A stretch of DNA of 46,459 nt from Burkholderiales bacterium (GTDB lineage: Bacteria; Pseudomonadota; Gammaproteobacteria; Burkholderiales; Burkholderiaceae_C): the NCBI GenBank assembly GCA_021732385.1, contig JAKFVA010000002.1, positions 1 through 46,459 on the forward strand, given 5' to 3'. The notes under the pieces are model-generated. The model saw nothing but the letters and a program-made list of their open reading frames with translations. It was not told where the DNA came from and made no database searches. Position numbers and translations under genes: made by a program. The number at the start of each line of letters is the position of its first letter. Position 1 is the first letter of the stretch. Below, piece by piece: positions 44,311-46,459 of the stretch.

Positions 44311-44916
44311 TTTTTTGACAATGCCTGGCTGCAACAACGCAAATTCCAGCCGCTGGCCAAAGTCGATGTGGCCAGCGGGCCATTGAGCGGCTTGCGTGAT
44401 GTGGCGCTGGCCTTGCGCCATTAGCTGCGTGGCGCGCATGACGCCTGCATGGGTGATCCATAGGCGCGGCTGTTTGGTAGCGCAGGTGCCAGTCCGCGCT
44501 TCATCCCCGGCTTCATCCCAGATTTGTGCCACCCGTGCCATCAGCGCTGCCACGCTCTCGCCGCCGCCAGGGGCGTGGTGGGCAAAATCGGCCGTCCAGG
44601 CGGCCATGTCTGCAGCGGCAATGCTGTCCCAGGCGCGGCCCTCCCAGGCACCAAAGTCCATCTCGCGCAGACGTGCGTCGGCAAGCAAGTGCAGATCGGG
44701 GCGCAGCGCCAGCAAAGCCTGCGCCAGTTGCGTGCAGCGCAGCAAAGGGGAGGTGGTGACTTGCGCTTTTTGCGGCAGCGCCAGCGCCAGTTGCTGCGCC
44801 ACCTGCTGTGTCTTGGCTGGGCAGGCGGGCGCATCCAGCGCGCCGTAGCAGAGCCCGGCATCAACCAGGGGCTGGGCGTGGCGTACCAGCCAGAGCTTGG
44901 CTGATAGCGCGCTCAT
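44308..44916 (-). CDS. cobC: Histidine phosphatase, likely alpha-ribazole phosphatase CobC
   Basis: 202 residues of the phosphoglycerate-mutase-like family. The catalytic motif is VRHAQP (His13), with RHA in place of the more common RHG; LREMDFGAWEGRAW and the second His in WITHAGVMRA follow. Next to cobS, the likely role is removing phosphate from alpha-ribazole-5'-phosphate or adenosylcobalamin-5'-phosphate in the last steps of cobalamin assembly. Assignment rests partly on context. Confidence 0.82.
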   Translation of the reverse strand: MSALSAKLWLVRHAQPLVDAGLCYGALDAPACPAKTQQVAQQLALALPQKAQVTTSPLLRCTQLAQALLALRPDLHLLADARLREMDFGAWEGRAWDSIAAADMAAWTADFAHHAPGGGESVAALMARVAQIWDEAGDEARTGTCATKQPRLWITHAGVMRATQLMAQGQRHITQAAQWPAGHIDFGQRLEFALLQPGIVKK

Positions 44917-44979
44917 GCCGGCCAGCCTGTTTTTAAGCGCACGCCCATGCTGGTGCCTTGTTGTACTTTTGCGGCTCGG

Positions 44980-45801
44980 TTAGGGCCGCAGCGCCAATGC
45001 CGCGCCCAGGTAAAACGCCAGCTCACACACCTGCTGGGTGGCGCCCAGTGCATCGCCGGTAAAGCCCTGCAAACGTGCGACCAAAAGGCGTGCCATGACC
45101 AGTAACGCCAGCCAACAGGCAACGCTGGCAGCCAGCGCGAGCAGCGGGCCTTGCGCGTAAACCAAGAACGCCAGCGGCAGCAAGCTCCACAAAGCGGCGA
45201 TGGCCAGCGCCCAGCCGCTTAGCTGGTCTGCCAGTGGCTTGCTTTTGGAGCCGCCACCTGCCAAATCCCCCACATGCGGCAGGCTGTAGACCAACAGCAG
45301 CGGCATAAAGCGCGACAGCACATGCCCGGCCAGCAGCACGGCCAGCACCAAGGCCAAACTGTGCGCGCCCAGCAGTGCCAGCAGCGCTACCTTGGCCAGG
45401 AGCGCCAGCACCAGCGCCATGGCCCCAAATGCGCCAATGCGCGAGTCTTTCATGATCTCCAGCGCGCGCAGCCTGTCACTGCTGCCGCCCAGGCCATCGC
45501 TCAGGTCGGCCAGGCCGTCTTCATGAAAGCCGCCGGTGAACAACACTGTGGCGGCGGTGCAGCACACGGCGGCCAGCAGGGGCGCATACACACTGGCGGG
45601 TAGCGCCAGCATCAGCGCGGCATAAGTGCCTGCGGCCAGCGCACCCACCAGTACGCCTACACCCGGAAAATGCGCGGCACTAGCACGCAGCATGGCGGGG
45701 CTGAAACCCACCCACGCCGCCAGCGGCCCGGTGACTGGCAGGCGGGTGAAAAACTGCACGGCCAGCAGGTAATGGCGAATGAACTGGAGGAAGAAATTCA
45801 C
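44980..45801 (-). CDS. cobS: Adenosylcobinamide-GDP ribazoletransferase
   Basis: 273 residues, a polytopic membrane protein. Family marks are FFTRLPV near residue 18, LFTGGFHEDGLADLSDGLGG (87-106), MKDSRIGAFG and the C-terminal GFTGDALGATQQ. It joins adenosylcobinamide-GDP to alpha-ribazole (or its phosphate) at the inner membrane. cobC follows 63 bp downstream on the same strand. No cobalamin riboswitch is seen in the 88-bp gap upstream. Confidence 0.93.
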   Translation of the reverse strand: MNFFLQFIRHYLLAVQFFTRLPVTGPLAAWVGFSPAMLRASAAHFPGVGVLVGALAAGTYAALMLALPASVYAPLLAAVCCTAATVLFTGGFHEDGLADLSDGLGGSSDRLRALEIMKDSRIGAFGAMALVLALLAKVALLALLGAHSLALVLAVLLAGHVLSRFMPLLLVYSLPHVGDLAGGGSKSKPLADQLSGWALAIAALWSLLPLAFLVYAQGPLLALAASVACWLALLVMARLLVARLQGFTGDALGATQQVCELAFYLGAALALRP

Positions 45802-45889
45802 ACGGCTTCAAGCAGCTGCAGCAAGGACATCAGTGGCAGCGTGGGCGGCTAGGGCAGCGGATGCGCCAGAAGCGGTGTTGCCCATCTGA

Positions 45890-46459
45890 TCAGGACTGCA
45901 AAAACAGCCGGTAAACCGGGTTCTTGGTTTCTTCCACATACGGGTAGCCCAGTGTGGCCAGAAACTGCTCAAACGCCTTGGCGTCCGCGGCGGGCACCTG
46001 CAGGCCCACCAGAATGCGGCCGTAATCAGCGCCCTGGTTGCGGTAATGAAACAAAGAGATGTTCCAGCCAGGGCGCATCAGGTTCAAAAATTTCAGCAAC
46101 GCGCCGGGCCGCTCGGGGAATTCAAAGCGCAACACACGCTCGTCTTGCGCCAGCTTGGAGTGGCCACCCACCATATGGCGCAGGTGCTCCTTGGCCAGTT
46201 CGTCGTGCGTCAGGTCAAGCGCCTTGAAGCCGTGCTTGTTGAAGTGGCTGGTGATTTTTTTTGACTCGCCACGGGCGGTGGTGGTGAGGCCCACGAATAC
46301 ATGTGCCTGCGCCGCATCGCTGATGCGGTAATTGAACTCAGTCACCTGGCGCGCCGCGCCAGGCAGCGCGCCCACCAGTTCACAAAAACGCCGGAAACTG
46401 CCGCGCTCTTCAGGAATGGTTACGGCAAACAGCGCCTCGCGCTCCTCGCCCACCTCGGC
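45890..46459 (-). CDS. ilvA: Threonine ammonia-lyase, C-terminal part
   Basis: The visible 189 residues run off the right edge of the window. They hold two ACT-like regulatory domains: EREALFAVTIPEERGSFRRF with the ISDAAQAHVFVG strand, and VLRFEFPERPGALLKFL with WNISLFHYRNQGADYGRILVG. These match the biosynthetic, isoleucine-regulated enzyme that deaminates threonine to 2-oxobutanoate. The catalytic PLP domain lies outside. Confidence 0.92.
   Translation of the reverse strand, partial: AEVGEEREALFAVTIPEERGSFRRFCELVGALPGAARQVTEFNYRISDAAQAHVFVGLTTTARGESKKITSHFNKHGFKALDLTHDELAKEHLRHMVGGHSKLAQDERVLRFEFPERPGALLKFLNLMRPGWNISLFHYRNQGADYGRILVGLQVPAADAKAFEQFLATLGYPYVEETKNPVYRLFLQS

Noticed and set aside
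45802-45889. Cobalamin riboswitch upstream of cobS
   Set aside because: The gap is only 88 bp and lacks the conserved B12-box-like core.

Overview
The window is chromosomal DNA of a betaproteobacterium, most likely a Comamonadaceae member (Burkholderiales; Rhodoferax/Polaromonas-like). This rests on protein character (long RpsC tail, manX-ptsH-ptsI regulatory PTS, lipB-lipA next to a DUF493 gene), high GC, and interspersed repeats of a style familiar from that family. No database search was possible, so the family placement is inference.

Region by region. 1-5733: end of tuf, then the S10 ribosomal protein operon (rpsJ, rplC, rplD, rplW, rplB, rpsS, rplV, rpsC, rplP, rpmC, rpsQ), with a promoter-like site and a long hairpin between rpsJ and rplC and a terminator after rpsQ. 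5751-9941: a peroxiredoxin, a GNAT acetyltransferase, a TlpA-like thioredoxin, a DUF4197 protein, a class III CoA-transferase and a lipoprotein. 10059-12602: a regulatory phosphotransferase chain (EIIA-Man-like, HPr, EI).

12616-15658: a complete 3.03-kb IS1595-family transposon. It has 23-bp terminal inverted repeats and a perfect 8-bp target duplication (TTAAAAAT). It carries a DDE transposase, a PemK/MazF-like toxin preceded by a structured non-coding stretch and a strong terminator, and, on the other strand, a VapBC45-like toxin-antitoxin pair followed by a 55-residue ORF. Each terminal repeat contains an inward TTGACA promoter element. The transposon landed in the arm of a dispersed palindromic repeat, three copies of which occur here, all between convergent genes.

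15873-18714: lipoate synthesis (DUF493 gene-lipB-lipA) and a DUF2062 membrane protein. 18983-26235: the complete ATP synthase operon atpIBEFHAGDC with promoter and terminator. 26350-29206: a SnoaL-like protein, a YheT-type hydrolase, a conserved hypothetical protein, a membrane-anchored cytochrome c5 and tRNA-Arg(CCG). 29242-33435: a NarL-type regulator, a heme-oxygenase-like protein with Tyr in place of the heme-ligand His, and a GAF/PAS histidine kinase, probably one signalling unit. 33815-44071: a type II secretion cluster (gspE, D, N, M, L, K, J, I, H, G on the minus strand, gspC divergent), without gspF. 44308-46459: cobC, cobS and the 3' part of ilvA.

The strongest candidate for something undescribed is the transposon cargo, in particular the leader RNA-terminator-MazF-fold toxin arrangement. 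It resembles type III toxin-antitoxin architecture but carries a PemK/MazF-type toxin and has no visible protein antitoxin. The heme-oxygenase-like protein with a substituted axial ligand is second.
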